This document shows positions 18,943 through 30,275 of a stretch of 54,622 nucleotides of DNA, in pieces; within the stretch, counting starts at the first letter, position 1; each line of letters starts with the position of its first letter. This DNA comes from Hydrogenophaga sp. (GTDB lineage: Bacteria > Pseudomonadota > Gammaproteobacteria > Burkholderiales > Burkholderiaceae_C), in NCBI RefSeq assembly GCF_028698005.1, contig NZ_JAQVEJ010000002.1, positions 1-54,622 on the forward strand, given 5' to 3'. A model generated the notes under the pieces. The model had not been told where the DNA came from. It did no database searches and saw nothing but the letters and a program-made list of their open reading frames with translations. Position numbers and translations under genes: made by a program.

Positions 18943-20139
18943 ATGTCGTCCAGTTTCCGCTCCCTCGCCCTGCTGAGCTTTGCCATGACCGTGGGTGTGA
19001 TGGGCACGGCGCTCATCAGCCCGCTGTACGGGCTGTACCGGGAGGCATGGCAGCTGCAGACGATCGAGGTGTCGCTGATCTATGTGATCTACATGGCTGG
19101 CGCGTTGAGCGCCCTGCTGTTCTTCGGCCGCCTGCCGGACCTGCTGGGTTTCCGGCCCACCATGGTGTGGGCGCTCGCGGCGGCCTGGGTCGGCACGCTG
19201 ATCTCCATGCTGGCGTGGAATGCCGTGTCCCTGACGGTGGGCCGTTTCATCGTGGGTGCCTCGTCCAGCATGATCACCACCAGCGCCTCGCTGGGTTTCA
19301 CGCAGGTGGTGCCGCGCGAGAAGCGCGGCCGCATGGCCCTGCTCAGCAGCACGCTGATCGCCCTCGGCTTCGGCATCGGACCGCTGATCGGCGGCATCAT
19401 GGGCCAGTGGGTGCCCTGGCCCCTGGTCACCACCTACATCCCCTCGCTGGCACTGGCGCTGCTGGGCATCGTTGGCCTGCGCAAGATCCAACTGCCGCAG
19501 GGTGATGACGCCGTCGCCCACCGCCCGCTGGCCAAGGCCGACATCGTTCCCCGGCTCACCTGGCCCGGCGCCGCCGACTCCGGCGTGTTCGTGCTGACGT
19601 GCGCCATGCCCTTCGTGGCCTTCGGCGTGTTCGGCCTGTACGCCTCGATGCTGCCGCTGTTCCTCGACAAGATGGTGCCCTGGCATGGCCCCGTGGTCAG
19701 TGGCACGGCCGTGGCCCTGATCCTGTTCGTGTCGGCCACCTTCCAGCTCATGGTGCGCCGCCTGCCGGTGCGCTGGTGCGGGTTTGCCGGCCTGCTGGCA
19801 ATTGCCGCGAGCAACGCGCTGCTGATGGTCAACCTGGTGGCCACCTCGTCCACGCTGTTCTTTGCCGGCGTGCTGCTCACCGCGCTCGGTCACGCCCTGA
19901 CCATGCTCTCGGGCATGACCATGATCAACAAGGTCGCCTCCGACCACAACCGCTCGGGCCTGCTGTCCACCTACCTCGTCGTCGGCTATCTGGGATCCAT
20001 GCTGCCCATGCTCGGCATCGGCTGGATCGCCGACCGCTGGGGCATGAACGTGGCGCTGGGCTGCTTCTGCAGCAGCGTGGTGCTGGCCTGCATCGTGGTG
20101 GCCGTGCTGTTCAAGCGGCACCCGCGCACCGCACACTGA
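18943..20139 (+). CDS. MFS transporter
   Basis: 12-TM pattern, FFGRLPDLLGFRP and [20 protein letters not shown] motifs. Confidence 0.85.
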   Translation: MSSSFRSLALLSFAMTVGVMGTALISPLYGLYREAWQLQTIEVSLIYVIYMAGALSALLFFGRLPDLLGFRPTMVWALAAAWVGTLISMLAWNAVSLTVGRFIVGASSSMITTSASLGFTQVVPREKRGRMALLSSTLIALGFGIGPLIGGIMGQWVPWPLVTTYIPSLALALLGIVGLRKIQLPQGDDAVAHRPLAKADIVPRLTWPGAADSGVFVLTCAMPFVAFGVFGLYASMLPLFLDKMVPWHGPVVSGTAVALILFVSATFQLMVRRLPVRWCGFAGLLAIAASNALLMVNLVATSSTLFFAGVLLTALGHALTMLSGMTMINKVASDHNRSGLLSTYLVVGYLGSMLPMLGIGWIADRWGMNVALGCFCSSVVLACIVVAVLFKRHPRTAH

Positions 20140-20150
20140 TCCGGTCCGGC

Positions 20151-20193
20151 AAAAACAGAACGCCCCGCGCCGACCTGACGGTCCGGGCGGGGC
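20151..20193 (-). terminator. Terminator between convergent MFS gene and thiolase
   Basis: On -, GCCCCGC ... GCGGGGC stem followed by GTTCTGTTTTT. Confidence 0.55.
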
Positions 20194-20226
20194 ATTCCGG
20201 TGAAGGACTGCTGGTGGCCGCCGCGC

Positions 20227-21402
<1,176 letters not shown>

Positions 21403-21439
21403 GATGGGTTCCTCAAATCTTGGTGCGTGCGGTCATCGA

Positions 21440-23551
21440 TCAGAAGGTCTGGCCTTCGGCCGCGAGGCGGGCCAGCAGCGGCGCGGGCTCCCAGAACGGC
21501 GCATCGTCCAGCGGGTTGCGCTGGAAGCGCTTCATGGCCTGCACCACGTTGAACAGCCCCACCTCGTTCGCATAGTTCAGCGGGCCACCGCGGTGCACCG
21601 GGAAGCCGTAGCCGAAGATGTAGACCACGTCGATGTCGCTGGCCTTGTTGGCTATGCCCTCCTCCAGGATGTGGGCGGCCTCGTTGACCAGACTGAACAC
21701 CAGGCGCTGCACGATCTCCTCGTCGGAGATCTTGCGCGGCGTGATGCCCAGCGCCTGGCGGTGCGCCTCGATCATCTGCACCACCTCGGCATTCGGAATG
21801 GCGTCGCGCTTGCCCGGCACGTAGTCGTACCAGCCCTTGCCGACCTTCTGGCCGAAGCGCCCCTGCTCGCACAGCAGGTCGGCGGTCTTGCTGTACTTGA
21901 GTTCCGGGTATTCCTGATAACGGCGCTTGCGGATCGCCCAGCCGATGTCGTTGCCGGCCAGGTCGCCCATGCGGAACGGCCCCATGGCGAAACCGAACTT
22001 CTCGATCGCCTTGTCCACCTGCTCGGGCGTGCAGCCCTCGTCGAGCAGGAAGCCGGCCTGGCGCGAGTACTGCTCGATCATGCGGTTGCCGATGAAGCCG
22101 TCGCACACACCGGAGACCACGGCCACCTTCTTGATCTTCTTCGCGACGGCCATCACGGTGGCCATCACGTCCTTGGCCGTGGCCTCGCCGCGCACGACCT
22201 CCAGCAGTTTCATCACGTTGGCAGGACTGAAGAAGTGCAGGCCCACCACGTCCTGCGGCCGCCGGGTGAAGGCAGCGATCTTGTTCAGGTCCAGCGTCGA
22301 GGTGTTGGACGCCAGGATGGCGCCGGGCTTCATCACCTCGTCGAGCCGGCGGAACACGCTTTCCTTGACGCCCAGTTCCTCGAACACCGCCTCGATCACC
22401 AGGTCGGCGTCCTTGATGTCGTCGTAGCTCAGTGTGCTCGACAGCAGGGCCATGCGCTGCTCGTACTTGTCCTGCTTGAGCTTGCCTTTCCCGACCTGCG
22501 CCTCGTAGTTCTTGCGCATCACGCCAATGCCACGGTCCAGCGCCTCCTGGCTGGTTTCCAGGATCGTGACCGGGATGCCGGCATTGAGGAAGTTCATCGA
22601 AATGCCGCCACCCATGGTGCCGGCACCGATCACCGCGACCCGGCGGATCTCGCGCCGGGGCGTGTCGGCCGGCACGTCGGGAATCTTGCTGGCGGCACGC
22701 TCGGCCGTGAACAGGTGGCGCAGCGCGCGGCACTCCGGTGTCCACATCAGGTTGATGAAGATCTCGCGCTCGAAGCTCATGCCTTCGGCAAACTTCCTGC
22801 GCGTGGCCGCCTCCACCGCGTCCACGCACTTGAGGGGCGCCGGGAAGTTCTTCGCCATGCCCTTGACCATGTTGCGCGCGAACTGGAAGTAGGCATCGCC
22901 ATCCTTGTGCCGGCACGGCAGATCGCGCACCAGCGGGAAGGGCGTGCCGTCGGCAGCGTGCCGGGCGGCCACTTCGCGTGCCAGCGCCTGTGCCTCCTCC
23001 AGCAAAGACTCCACCGATGCGGCCATCCTGTCGAACAGCTTCTGGCCCGGCAGTTGCGCCAGCAGCTCGCTCTTGACCGGCTCGCCGCTGACGATCATGT
23101 TCAGCGCGGCCTCGACACCCAGCACGCGCGGCAGGCGCTGCGTGCCGCCGGCACCGGGGATCAGCCCCAGCTTGACCTCGGGCAGCGCGATGCTGGCGCC
23201 CGGCGCGGCAATGCGGTAGTGAGCGCCCAGCGCCAGCTCCAGGCCGCCGCCCATGGCCACACTGTGCACGGCGGCCACCACCGGCTTGGTGGTCTTTTCC
23301 ACCCGGGCAATGACCGACAGCAGGTTGGGCTCCTGGATCGACTTGGGCGTGCCGAATTCGCGGATATCGGCGCCACCGGAAAACGCCTTGCCGGAACCGG
23401 TCAGCACGATGGCCTTGACGGCCGGGTCCTCCTCGGCCTGCTCCAGGCCGGCGACGATCGCGCGGCGGGTGTCCAGCCCCAGGCCGTTGACCGGCGGGTT
23501 GTTCAAGGTGATGACGGCCACGTCACCGTGGACCTGGTACTCAGCGGTCAT
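21440..23551 (-). CDS. Bifunctional enoyl-CoA hydratase / 3-hydroxyacyl-CoA dehydrogenase (FadJ/FadB type)
   Basis: N-terminal crotonase domain plus [23 protein letters not shown] dehydrogenase domain. Confidence 0.93.
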   Translation of the reverse strand: MTAEYQVHGDVAVITLNNPPVNGLGLDTRRAIVAGLEQAEEDPAVKAIVLTGSGKAFSGGADIREFGTPKSIQEPNLLSVIARVEKTTKPVVAAVHSVAMGGGLELALGAHYRIAAPGASIALPEVKLGLIPGAGGTQRLPRVLGVEAALNMIVSGEPVKSELLAQLPGQKLFDRMAASVESLLEEAQALAREVAARHAADGTPFPLVRDLPCRHKDGDAYFQFARNMVKGMAKNFPAPLKCVDAVEAATRRKFAEGMSFEREIFINLMWTPECRALRHLFTAERAASKIPDVPADTPRREIRRVAVIGAGTMGGGISMNFLNAGIPVTILETSQEALDRGIGVMRKNYEAQVGKGKLKQDKYEQRMALLSSTLSYDDIKDADLVIEAVFEELGVKESVFRRLDEVMKPGAILASNTSTLDLNKIAAFTRRPQDVVGLHFFSPANVMKLLEVVRGEATAKDVMATVMAVAKKIKKVAVVSGVCDGFIGNRMIEQYSRQAGFLLDEGCTPEQVDKAIEKFGFAMGPFRMGDLAGNDIGWAIRKRRYQEYPELKYSKTADLLCEQGRFGQKVGKGWYDYVPGKRDAIPNAEVVQMIEAHRQALGITPRKISDEEIVQRLVFSLVNEAAHILEEGIANKASDIDVVYIFGYGFPVHRGGPLNYANEVGLFNVVQAMKRFQRNPLDDAPFWEPAPLLARLAAEGQTF

Positions 23552-23595
23552 GGAATTTCCTCGGTTTGAATCGGTGCAGGCACCGTTCGAAAAAA

Positions 23596-23609
23596 CGAAC
23601 GATCGTGCG
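23596..23609. promoter_or_regulatory. Candidate operator CGAACGATCGTGCG upstream of fadJ-like gene
   Basis: Near-perfect palindrome; close match to 31979-31992 upstream of the acyl-CoA synthetase. Confidence 0.6.
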
Positions 23610-23677
23610 ATTTTAGAAAAAATGTGCCTGGCGACAAGCGCCCATTGTCACGTACAGGTCAACGCCGCCAGAAGCGC

Positions 23678-24373
23678 TCAGACCTCCAGCCACTCCTTGC
23701 GAATGTAGGGGTCGGCCCGCAGGCTGTCAGGCGTGCCCTCGAACACGATACTGCCATGACCCATGACCAGCGCCCGGTCCGAGATGTTCATGGCAATCGT
23801 CAGCTTCTGCTCGATCAACAGCACCGAAATGCCCCGGGCCTTGAGCTTTTGCAGGTACTCACCCACCAGCTCGACGATCTTGGGCGCCAGGCCCTCCGTG
23901 GGTTCGTCGATGATGACCAGGTCCGGGTCGCCCATCAGCGTGCGGCACAGCGTGAGCATCTGCTGCTCACCGCCGGAGAGCACCCCGGCCTCGGTGTGCT
24001 GGCGCTCCTTCAGGCGCGGGAACATCGCGTACATGTCGTCGAAACCCCAGCGCGAGGCCTTGCCCCGGCCCTTCTGTCCCAGCATCAGGTTCTGGTGCAC
24101 CGTGAGCTTGGGAAAAATGTCCCGGCTTTCGGGCACATAGCCGATACCCAGGTGCGCCACCTCGAAGGGTTTGTGGCCGCGGATGTCGCGCCCCTTCCAG
24201 TCGATCACGCCCTCGCAGTCAACCAACCCCATGATCGCCTTGGCGGTGGTGGAACGACCCGAGCCATTGCGCCCGAGCAGGGCGACGATCTCCCCCTCGC
24301 GCACATCGAAGGTGACACCATGCAGCACATGGCTTTTGCCGTAATAGGCGTGCAGGTTGTGGATTCTCAGCAT
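23678..24373 (-). CDS. livF: Branched-chain amino acid-type ABC transporter ATP-binding protein LivF
   Basis: LSGGEQQ signature, VIIDEPTEGL Walker B; Walker A reads GRNGSGRST. Confidence 0.9.
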   Translation of the reverse strand: MLRIHNLHAYYGKSHVLHGVTFDVREGEIVALLGRNGSGRSTTAKAIMGLVDCEGVIDWKGRDIRGHKPFEVAHLGIGYVPESRDIFPKLTVHQNLMLGQKGRGKASRWGFDDMYAMFPRLKERQHTEAGVLSGGEQQMLTLCRTLMGDPDLVIIDEPTEGLAPKIVELVGEYLQKLKARGISVLLIEQKLTIAMNISDRALVMGHGSIVFEGTPDSLRADPYIRKEWLEV

Positions 24374-24384
24374 GCCGGTGCTCC

Positions 24385-25230
24385 TCAATGCCCTGCCCCG
24401 GCCGCCTGCTGCTCGGCCAGCACCGACCCCAGGTAGGCCTCCTGTACCTTCGGGTTGGCCCGCACGGCCTCGGGTGTGTCGAAGGCGATCACTTCGCCAT
24501 AGACCACCACCGCGATCTTGTCGGCCAGGCCGAACACCACACCCATGTCGTGTTCCACCGTCAGCAGCGTCTTGCCCTGCGTCACCTCCCGGATCAGGTC
24601 GATGAAGCGGCCGGTCTCGCTCCGGCTCATGCCCGCGGTCGGCTCGTCCAGCAGGACCACGCTGGCACCACCGGCGATGGTGATGCCGATCTCCAGCGCG
24701 CGCTGCTCGGCGTAGGTCAGGTTCATGGCCAGCGTGTCGCGCTTTTTCTCCAGCCGGATCATGCTCAGCAGTTCATCGGCCCGTTCGTTGACATCGTCCA
24801 TGCCGGCCAGAAAACGGAACAGCGTGTAGCGGTAGCCCAGGCTCCAGAGCACACCGCAGCGCAGGTTCTCGAACACGCTGAGCTTGGGAAAGATGTTGGT
24901 GATCTGGAAACTGCGCGAGAGCCCCAGGCGGTTGATCTCGTAGGGCTTCTTTCCGTCGATGCGGGTACCGTTGAGAACGACCTCGCCGCTGCTGGGTGCG
25001 AAGCGGCCCGAAATCAGGTTGAACAGGGTCGACTTGCCGGCGCCATTGGGTCCGATGATCGCCACCCGCTCGCCCGCGCGCACCGCCAGGTTGACGCCGC
25101 GGATGATCTCCGTCTTGCCGAAGCTCTTGCGCAGGTCGCGCAGCTCCAGCGCGAGCCTGCCCTGGGCGTCCGGGACGGTGGTCTGCCCATCGGCCACCGG
25201 GGCCGTGCGGAATGCGGTTGCTGCCGTCAT
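24385..25230 (-). CDS. livG: Branched-chain amino acid-type ABC transporter ATP-binding protein LivG
   Basis: GPNGAGKST Walker A, VLLDEPTAGM; start MTAATAF at 25230 (ATGA overlap with livM stop). Confidence 0.92.
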   Translation of the reverse strand: MTAATAFRTAPVADGQTTVPDAQGRLALELRDLRKSFGKTEIIRGVNLAVRAGERVAIIGPNGAGKSTLFNLISGRFAPSSGEVVLNGTRIDGKKPYEINRLGLSRSFQITNIFPKLSVFENLRCGVLWSLGYRYTLFRFLAGMDDVNERADELLSMIRLEKKRDTLAMNLTYAEQRALEIGITIAGGASVVLLDEPTAGMSRSETGRFIDLIREVTQGKTLLTVEHDMGVVFGLADKIAVVVYGEVIAFDTPEAVRANPKVQEAYLGSVLAEQQAAGAGH

Positions 25231-26522
25231 TGCGTCTCCCTGCGCTTGATTTCCTTCTCGATGTCGGCCTGGATATCCGACCACTGGACCATGAACTGCC
25301 GGCGTGCCAGCTCGAACACACCCAGGCAGGTCAGGGTCACGAACACCACGCCAAACCAGCTGCTGGCCGAGCGCACATTCATCGGTGCCCCCAGGTAGGT
25401 CACGACATCCCCCATGGCCGCATCGAGCTGCAGGTGGTAGATCATCTCGATCGCGGCCCCGGCGCCGAGCAGCACCAGCAGCGCCGACACGCCCAGGGCC
25501 AGGTAGGACACCCAGATCTCGCGCAGACGGCCGAACGCGGCGACGCGCAGGTTCATCATGATCAGGCTGGCGATCCCCCCCGGCGCGTACATCACCATGA
25601 ACAGAAAGATCAGCCCCAGGTACAGCAGCCAGGCCTTGGTCAGCTCGGACAACAGCACCGCGGCGAAGACCATGAGCACGCCGCCGATGATCGGCCCGAA
25701 AAAGAAGGTCGCGCCGCCCAGGAAGGTGAACAGCAGGTAGCCGCCCGAGCGCACCGTGCCCACGACTTCGGCGGTGACGATCTCGAAGTTGATGGCGCCC
25801 AGCCCGCCCGCGATGCCGGCGAAGAAGCCCGCAATCATGAACGCCAGGTAACGCACCATCTGCGTGTTGTAGCCGATGAACTCGACACGTTCGGGGTTGT
25901 CGCGCACGGCATTGAGCATGCGCCCCAGCGGCGTGCGGGTGAACGCGTACATCAGCGCCACGCTGACAAAGGTATAGACGGCGATCAGGTAGTACACCTG
26001 GATCGCCGGCCCGTAGGTGATGCCCATGAACGGCTCGCCGGCCATCCGGTCGGCCGACACCCCGGCCTCGCCACCGAAGAACTCCGAGAACATCAGCGAC
26101 ATCGCAAACACCAGCTCGGCCAGGCCCAGGGTGATCATTGCGAAGGGCGTACCGGCCTTCTTGGTCGTCACATACCCCAGCAACATGGCGAAGAACAGGC
26201 CGGCCACGCCACCCACCAGCGGAATCAGGCTGACCGGCACCGGCAGCTCGCCGTTGGACACCATGTTCAGCGCATGGATGGCCATGTACGAGCCCAGGCC
26301 CGAGTACACCGCGTGCCCGAAGCTGAGCATGCCCCCCTGCCCCAGCAGGATGTTGTAGGACAGGCAGGCGACGATGGCGATGCCCATCTGCGACAGCATG
26401 GTCACCGCCAGATTGCTGCCGAAGACCTTGGGTGCCACCAGCAGCAGCAGTGCAAACAGCGACCAGATGATCCAGCGGCCGACGTTCCAGGGTTTGAATT
26501 CGTAGTGTGTTGTCGTTGCCAT
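25227..26522 (-). CDS. livM: Branched-chain amino acid-type ABC transporter permease LivM
   Basis: Multi-TM, LSYNILLGQGGMLSFGHAVYSGLGSY motif. Confidence 0.92.
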   Translation of the reverse strand: MATTTHYEFKPWNVGRWIIWSLFALLLLVAPKVFGSNLAVTMLSQMGIAIVACLSYNILLGQGGMLSFGHAVYSGLGSYMAIHALNMVSNGELPVPVSLIPLVGGVAGLFFAMLLGYVTTKKAGTPFAMITLGLAELVFAMSLMFSEFFGGEAGVSADRMAGEPFMGITYGPAIQVYYLIAVYTFVSVALMYAFTRTPLGRMLNAVRDNPERVEFIGYNTQMVRYLAFMIAGFFAGIAGGLGAINFEIVTAEVVGTVRSGGYLLFTFLGGATFFFGPIIGGVLMVFAAVLLSELTKAWLLYLGLIFLFMVMYAPGGIASLIMMNLRVAAFGRLREIWVSYLALGVSALLVLLGAGAAIEMIYHLQLDAAMGDVVTYLGAPMNVRSASSWFGVVFVTLTCLGVFELARRQFMVQWSDIQADIEKEIKRRETQ

Positions 26523-26528
26523 GAGCGG

Positions 26529-27548
26529 TCATCCCTCCCGCGTGCCCAGCAGCCCCTTGGGCCGGAAGATCAGGATCAGCACCAGGAACAGGTACGGCAG
26601 GATCGGCGCCACCTGCGACAGCGTCAGCCGCAGCACCGGGTTGCTGGCCAGGCCCTCTGACAGCGGCACGCCCATCTGCTGCACGAGGCTCACGAACGAG
26701 TGGTCCAGCCCGACGGCGAAGGTCTGGATCACGCCGATCAGCAGGGACGCCAGGAAGGCGCCAGGCAGCGAGCCCATGCCGCCGACCACCACCACCACGA
26801 AGATCACGGACCCCACGGTGGCCGCCATGGCCGGCTCGGTCACGAAGGTGCTGCCGCCGATCACCCCGGCCAGCCCCGCCAGCGCCGTCCCCGCGCCGAA
26901 CACCAGCATGAACACGCGCGGCACGTTGTGGCCGAGCGACTCGACCATCTCGGGATGCGTCAGCGCCGCCTGGATCACCAGACCGATCCGGGTGCGCGTC
27001 AGCAGCAGCCACAGCGCCACCAGCATCAGCACCGCCACCAGCATCATGAAGCCGCGCGTGGCCGGAAATGGCGAACACAGCACCCCCTCGGCACCGCAGG
27101 CTGCCTGCGCGGCGCCCCAGACCAGCTCGAGCGAGTCATTGGCGTGGTGCACCAGCGTGAACGCCGGGCCGCGCAGCGCCTGCGGCGGCGGAAACTCCAC
27201 CGCCGTGCGCCCCCAGACAAGCTGCACCAGCTCCAGAACGATGTAGGACAGGCCGAACGTCACCAGCAGTTCGGGCACATGGCCGAACTTGTGGACCTTG
27301 CGCAGCGTCAGCCGCTCGAACAGAGCTCCCAGCGCCCCCACCACCAGCGGTGCCACCACCAGCGCGGGCCAGAACCCGATGTGCTTCGACACCGTGTAAC
27401 CGACATAGGCCCCCACCATATAGAAGCTGGCATGGGCGAAATTGAGGACCCCCATCATGCTGAAGATGAGGGTCAGCCCCGAGCTCAACATGAACAGCAG
27501 CAGTCCGTAGCTGACGCCGTTGAGCATGGAGATGATGAAAAACTCCAT
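26529..27548 (-). CDS. livH: Branched-chain amino acid-type ABC transporter permease LivH
   Basis: GVSYGLLLFMLSSGLTLIFSMMGVLNFAHASFYMVGAY motif. Confidence 0.92.
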   Translation of the reverse strand: MEFFIISMLNGVSYGLLLFMLSSGLTLIFSMMGVLNFAHASFYMVGAYVGYTVSKHIGFWPALVVAPLVVGALGALFERLTLRKVHKFGHVPELLVTFGLSYIVLELVQLVWGRTAVEFPPPQALRGPAFTLVHHANDSLELVWGAAQAACGAEGVLCSPFPATRGFMMLVAVLMLVALWLLLTRTRIGLVIQAALTHPEMVESLGHNVPRVFMLVFGAGTALAGLAGVIGGSTFVTEPAMAATVGSVIFVVVVVGGMGSLPGAFLASLLIGVIQTFAVGLDHSFVSLVQQMGVPLSEGLASNPVLRLTLSQVAPILPYLFLVLILIFRPKGLLGTREG

Positions 27549-27660
27549 GAACCGACCTTTCCCTGGCTGGCGAACCAGCCTTCGGCAAAAAAAATGACAC
27601 CGTGCCGGGGAACGATGTCATCCGCAGGGCAGGACGCACCCGCCCCTCGATACCCGCACC

Positions 27661-28893
27661 TCAGCCCGGGCGCTTCATCTGGCAACTGGTCGGGGTGCTG
27701 GAGACGTAGGAGGGGAACTCCTTCACCGGCGCCAGTGTCATGCCCGTATTTTCGGGGCTGTAGGGATACTTGGCATCGGCCTTCTGCCAGACCGTCAGGT
27801 ACAGCACCTGCTGCAACTGGTGGTCGGTCTTGCGCATCTCGACCTCGCCGTTGTAGTTGTTGACCTTCAGGCCTTCCATGGCCGCGGCGACCTTGACCGG
27901 ATCGGTGGACTTGGCCTTGGCCATGGCTTGCGTCAGCACGTTGTAGGCCGAGGGAACCGCGCCGGTGAACATGTCGTCGTTGTACTTGGCCTTGAAATCG
28001 GCCATCCACTTGCCCATCTGGCCGCCCATGTTGTAGTGCGAGTAGGCCACCTGGTACACGCGACCGGCTCCACCGGTACCGAGCGCGGTGGGGGTACCGG
28101 TCACACCGGTGTAGTAGGTGTAGAACTTGCCCTCGTAGCCGCCCTCGTTGGCCGCCTTGATCAGCAGCGCCAGGTCCGACCCCCAGTTGCCGGTGATCAC
28201 GGTGTCGGCACCCGATGCCTTGATCTTGGCAATGTAGGGAGCGAAATCGCGCACCTGGGCCAGGGGGTGCAGGTCTTCACCGGCGATCTGCACGTCAGGG
28301 CGCTTACGGGCCAGCGCTTCCTTGGCGAACTTGGCCACCTGGTGGCCATGCGAGTAGTTCTGGTTGAGCAGGTAGACCTTCTTGACGTCCTTCTGGTCCT
28401 TCATGAAGGTGGTCATGGCCTCGATCTTCATCGAGGTGTCGGCATCGAAGCGGAAGTGCCAGTAGCTGCACTTGCTGTTGGTGAAATCCGGGTCCACCGC
28501 AGCGTAATTCAGGAACAGCACTTCCTTGCCCGGGTTGCGCGCGTTGTGCTTGTTGATGGCGTCGATCAGCGCGCCCGCCACCGACGATCCGTTGCCCTGG
28601 GCGAAGTAACGCACGCCCTGGTCGAGCGCGGCATTGAAGGCGGTCAGGCTTTCGGCCGGGCTGAGCTTGTTGTCGAAGGCAACCAGCTCGAACTTCACCC
28701 CGGCGGGGTTGTTTTTGCTGAACTCGTCGGCAAAAAACTGCCAGCTGCGCATCTGGTTCTGGCCCAGCGGCCCCATCAGGCCGGTCTGCGGATCAATCAG
28801 CGCGATCTTGACCGTTTCACCCTTTTGCGCATAGGCAGCCGACAGGCTCATCGCCAGGGAGGCGACGGCGATGGTTTTCAAAGCAAGGCGCAT
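27661..28893 (-). CDS. ABC transporter substrate-binding protein (branched-chain amino acid type), Sec signal peptide
   Basis: MRLALKTIAVASLAMSLSAAYAQ leader, VKIALIDPQTGLMGPLGQNQ. Confidence 0.9.
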   Translation of the reverse strand: MRLALKTIAVASLAMSLSAAYAQKGETVKIALIDPQTGLMGPLGQNQMRSWQFFADEFSKNNPAGVKFELVAFDNKLSPAESLTAFNAALDQGVRYFAQGNGSSVAGALIDAINKHNARNPGKEVLFLNYAAVDPDFTNSKCSYWHFRFDADTSMKIEAMTTFMKDQKDVKKVYLLNQNYSHGHQVAKFAKEALARKRPDVQIAGEDLHPLAQVRDFAPYIAKIKASGADTVITGNWGSDLALLIKAANEGGYEGKFYTYYTGVTGTPTALGTGGAGRVYQVAYSHYNMGGQMGKWMADFKAKYNDDMFTGAVPSAYNVLTQAMAKAKSTDPVKVAAAMEGLKVNNYNGEVEMRKTDHQLQQVLYLTVWQKADAKYPYSPENTGMTLAPVKEFPSYVSSTPTSCQMKRPG

Positions 28894-29017
28894 GGTACAT
28901 GTCTCCTGTGTGGCGAAAGTGTCAGGGTACCCCGCACACGTGAGCCTGCCCTCAGGGAATGCCCTAGCACATATCACACAGGCGACTGGCGCTCGCACAT
29001 CGGTAGCGGTCACCGGG

Positions 29018-30262
29018 TCAGGGCCGCTCCATCTGGCAACCGGGTGCCGATGTCAGCGCGGCGGCGGGCAGGTGCTGCACGGGGACGAACGCGTAGCCGG
29101 TCCCTTCGGCACCGCTGCCCCCGACCTTCTGCCAGCGCGATATGTAAACGCCCTTCTGGAGCTGGTGGTCGACCGCCCGCATCGCCACCGGACCATCGAA
29201 GCCGCGGAAGATCATGCCCTCCAGCCGCGCCGCCACCACCGCGGAGTCGGTCGAGCCCGTCTGCGCCATGGCGTGCAGCAGCATCTGGATGCCGTCATAG
29301 GCCGCCATGATCACCAGATCCTCCCCGTAGGCCTGGCGAAATCCCCTGGCCAGGCGCTCCACCTCCTCCGGCCGGCTGCCATGGCTGGTGGACACCTGGT
29401 ACACCGGCAGACGTTCCCCGGAGGCGGCAAGCACCGTCGGCGCGCCGGCCAGGGCCGGGTAATAGGCGAAAACCGGCAGCCACAGCGCCTCGTCCTGCAT
29501 CGCCATCAGCAGCCGTCGCAGGTCGTCACCCCAGTTGCCGGTGACGACCGCCTGCGCCCCGGCATCGCGGATCCGGCGGACATGGCTGGTGAAATCCTTC
29601 AGCACGAATGGCGCGTGCAACACGTCACCGACGATCTGCACCGACCAGGGCAAGGCGAGGCTTTCCTGCTTGAAATAGCGCGCGAACTGCTTCCCGTGCG
29701 CGTAGTCCTGGTTGATCAGGAACACCCGCTCCAGGCCCGGCTGTGCGGCCATGTAGCGGGTCAGGGCACGCATCTTCATGGCCGTGTCGGCGTCGATGCG
29801 GAAATGCCAGTAGCTGCAGCGCTCGGCCGTCAGGGCCGGATCCATCGCCGCGTAGTTGATCAGCAGCACGGCGCGGTCGGGAAACCGGGCATTGTGGCGC
29901 TGGATGGCCGAGGACAGCGCCATGGCCGCCGCCGATCCGTTGCCCTGCACAACGTAGCGAAAGCCCTGGTCAATCGCCGCCTTCAGGGCGTTGATGCTTT
30001 CCTGCGGCGAGCCCTTGTTGTCGAAGCCGGCGACCAGGAAACGCACCCGGGCATCCGGCCCCGGCAGTTGCCGGGCCATGTACTGCCAGCTGCGCAGACT
30101 GTTGCGGCCGATGTCGGCCGACGGACCGGACAGCGGGTCGATGAAGGCCATGCGCACCAGCGCGGGTGCCGCCGGCCCCGCGCCGGCCGCGCCCAGCAGT
30201 CCATGGCCGCCGGCGGCCAGCAGGCCCGCCAGGGCATCGCGACGCGACCAGCCGCCCATCAC
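29018..30262 (-). CDS. ABC transporter substrate-binding protein, paralogue of 27661-28893, Tat-like leader
   Basis: WSRRDALAGLLAAGG leader; VRMAFIDPLSGPSADIGRNSLRSWQ aligned along full length with neighbouring SBP. Confidence 0.87.
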   Translation of the reverse strand: MMGGWSRRDALAGLLAAGGHGLLGAAGAGPAAPALVRMAFIDPLSGPSADIGRNSLRSWQYMARQLPGPDARVRFLVAGFDNKGSPQESINALKAAIDQGFRYVVQGNGSAAAMALSSAIQRHNARFPDRAVLLINYAAMDPALTAERCSYWHFRIDADTAMKMRALTRYMAAQPGLERVFLINQDYAHGKQFARYFKQESLALPWSVQIVGDVLHAPFVLKDFTSHVRRIRDAGAQAVVTGNWGDDLRRLLMAMQDEALWLPVFAYYPALAGAPTVLAASGERLPVYQVSTSHGSRPEEVERLARGFRQAYGEDLVIMAAYDGIQMLLHAMAQTGSTDSAVVAARLEGMIFRGFDGPVAMRAVDHQLQKGVYISRWQKVGGSGAEGTGYAFVPVQHLPAAALTSAPGCQMERP

Positions 30263-30275
30263 CCGGTACCGCCGG

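Noticed and set aside
24385-27078. 897-aa ORF on - containing LivG
   Set aside because: Only the C-terminal part (24385-25230) is LivG; the N-terminal part is an out-of-frame reading of livM and livH, not a fusion protein.
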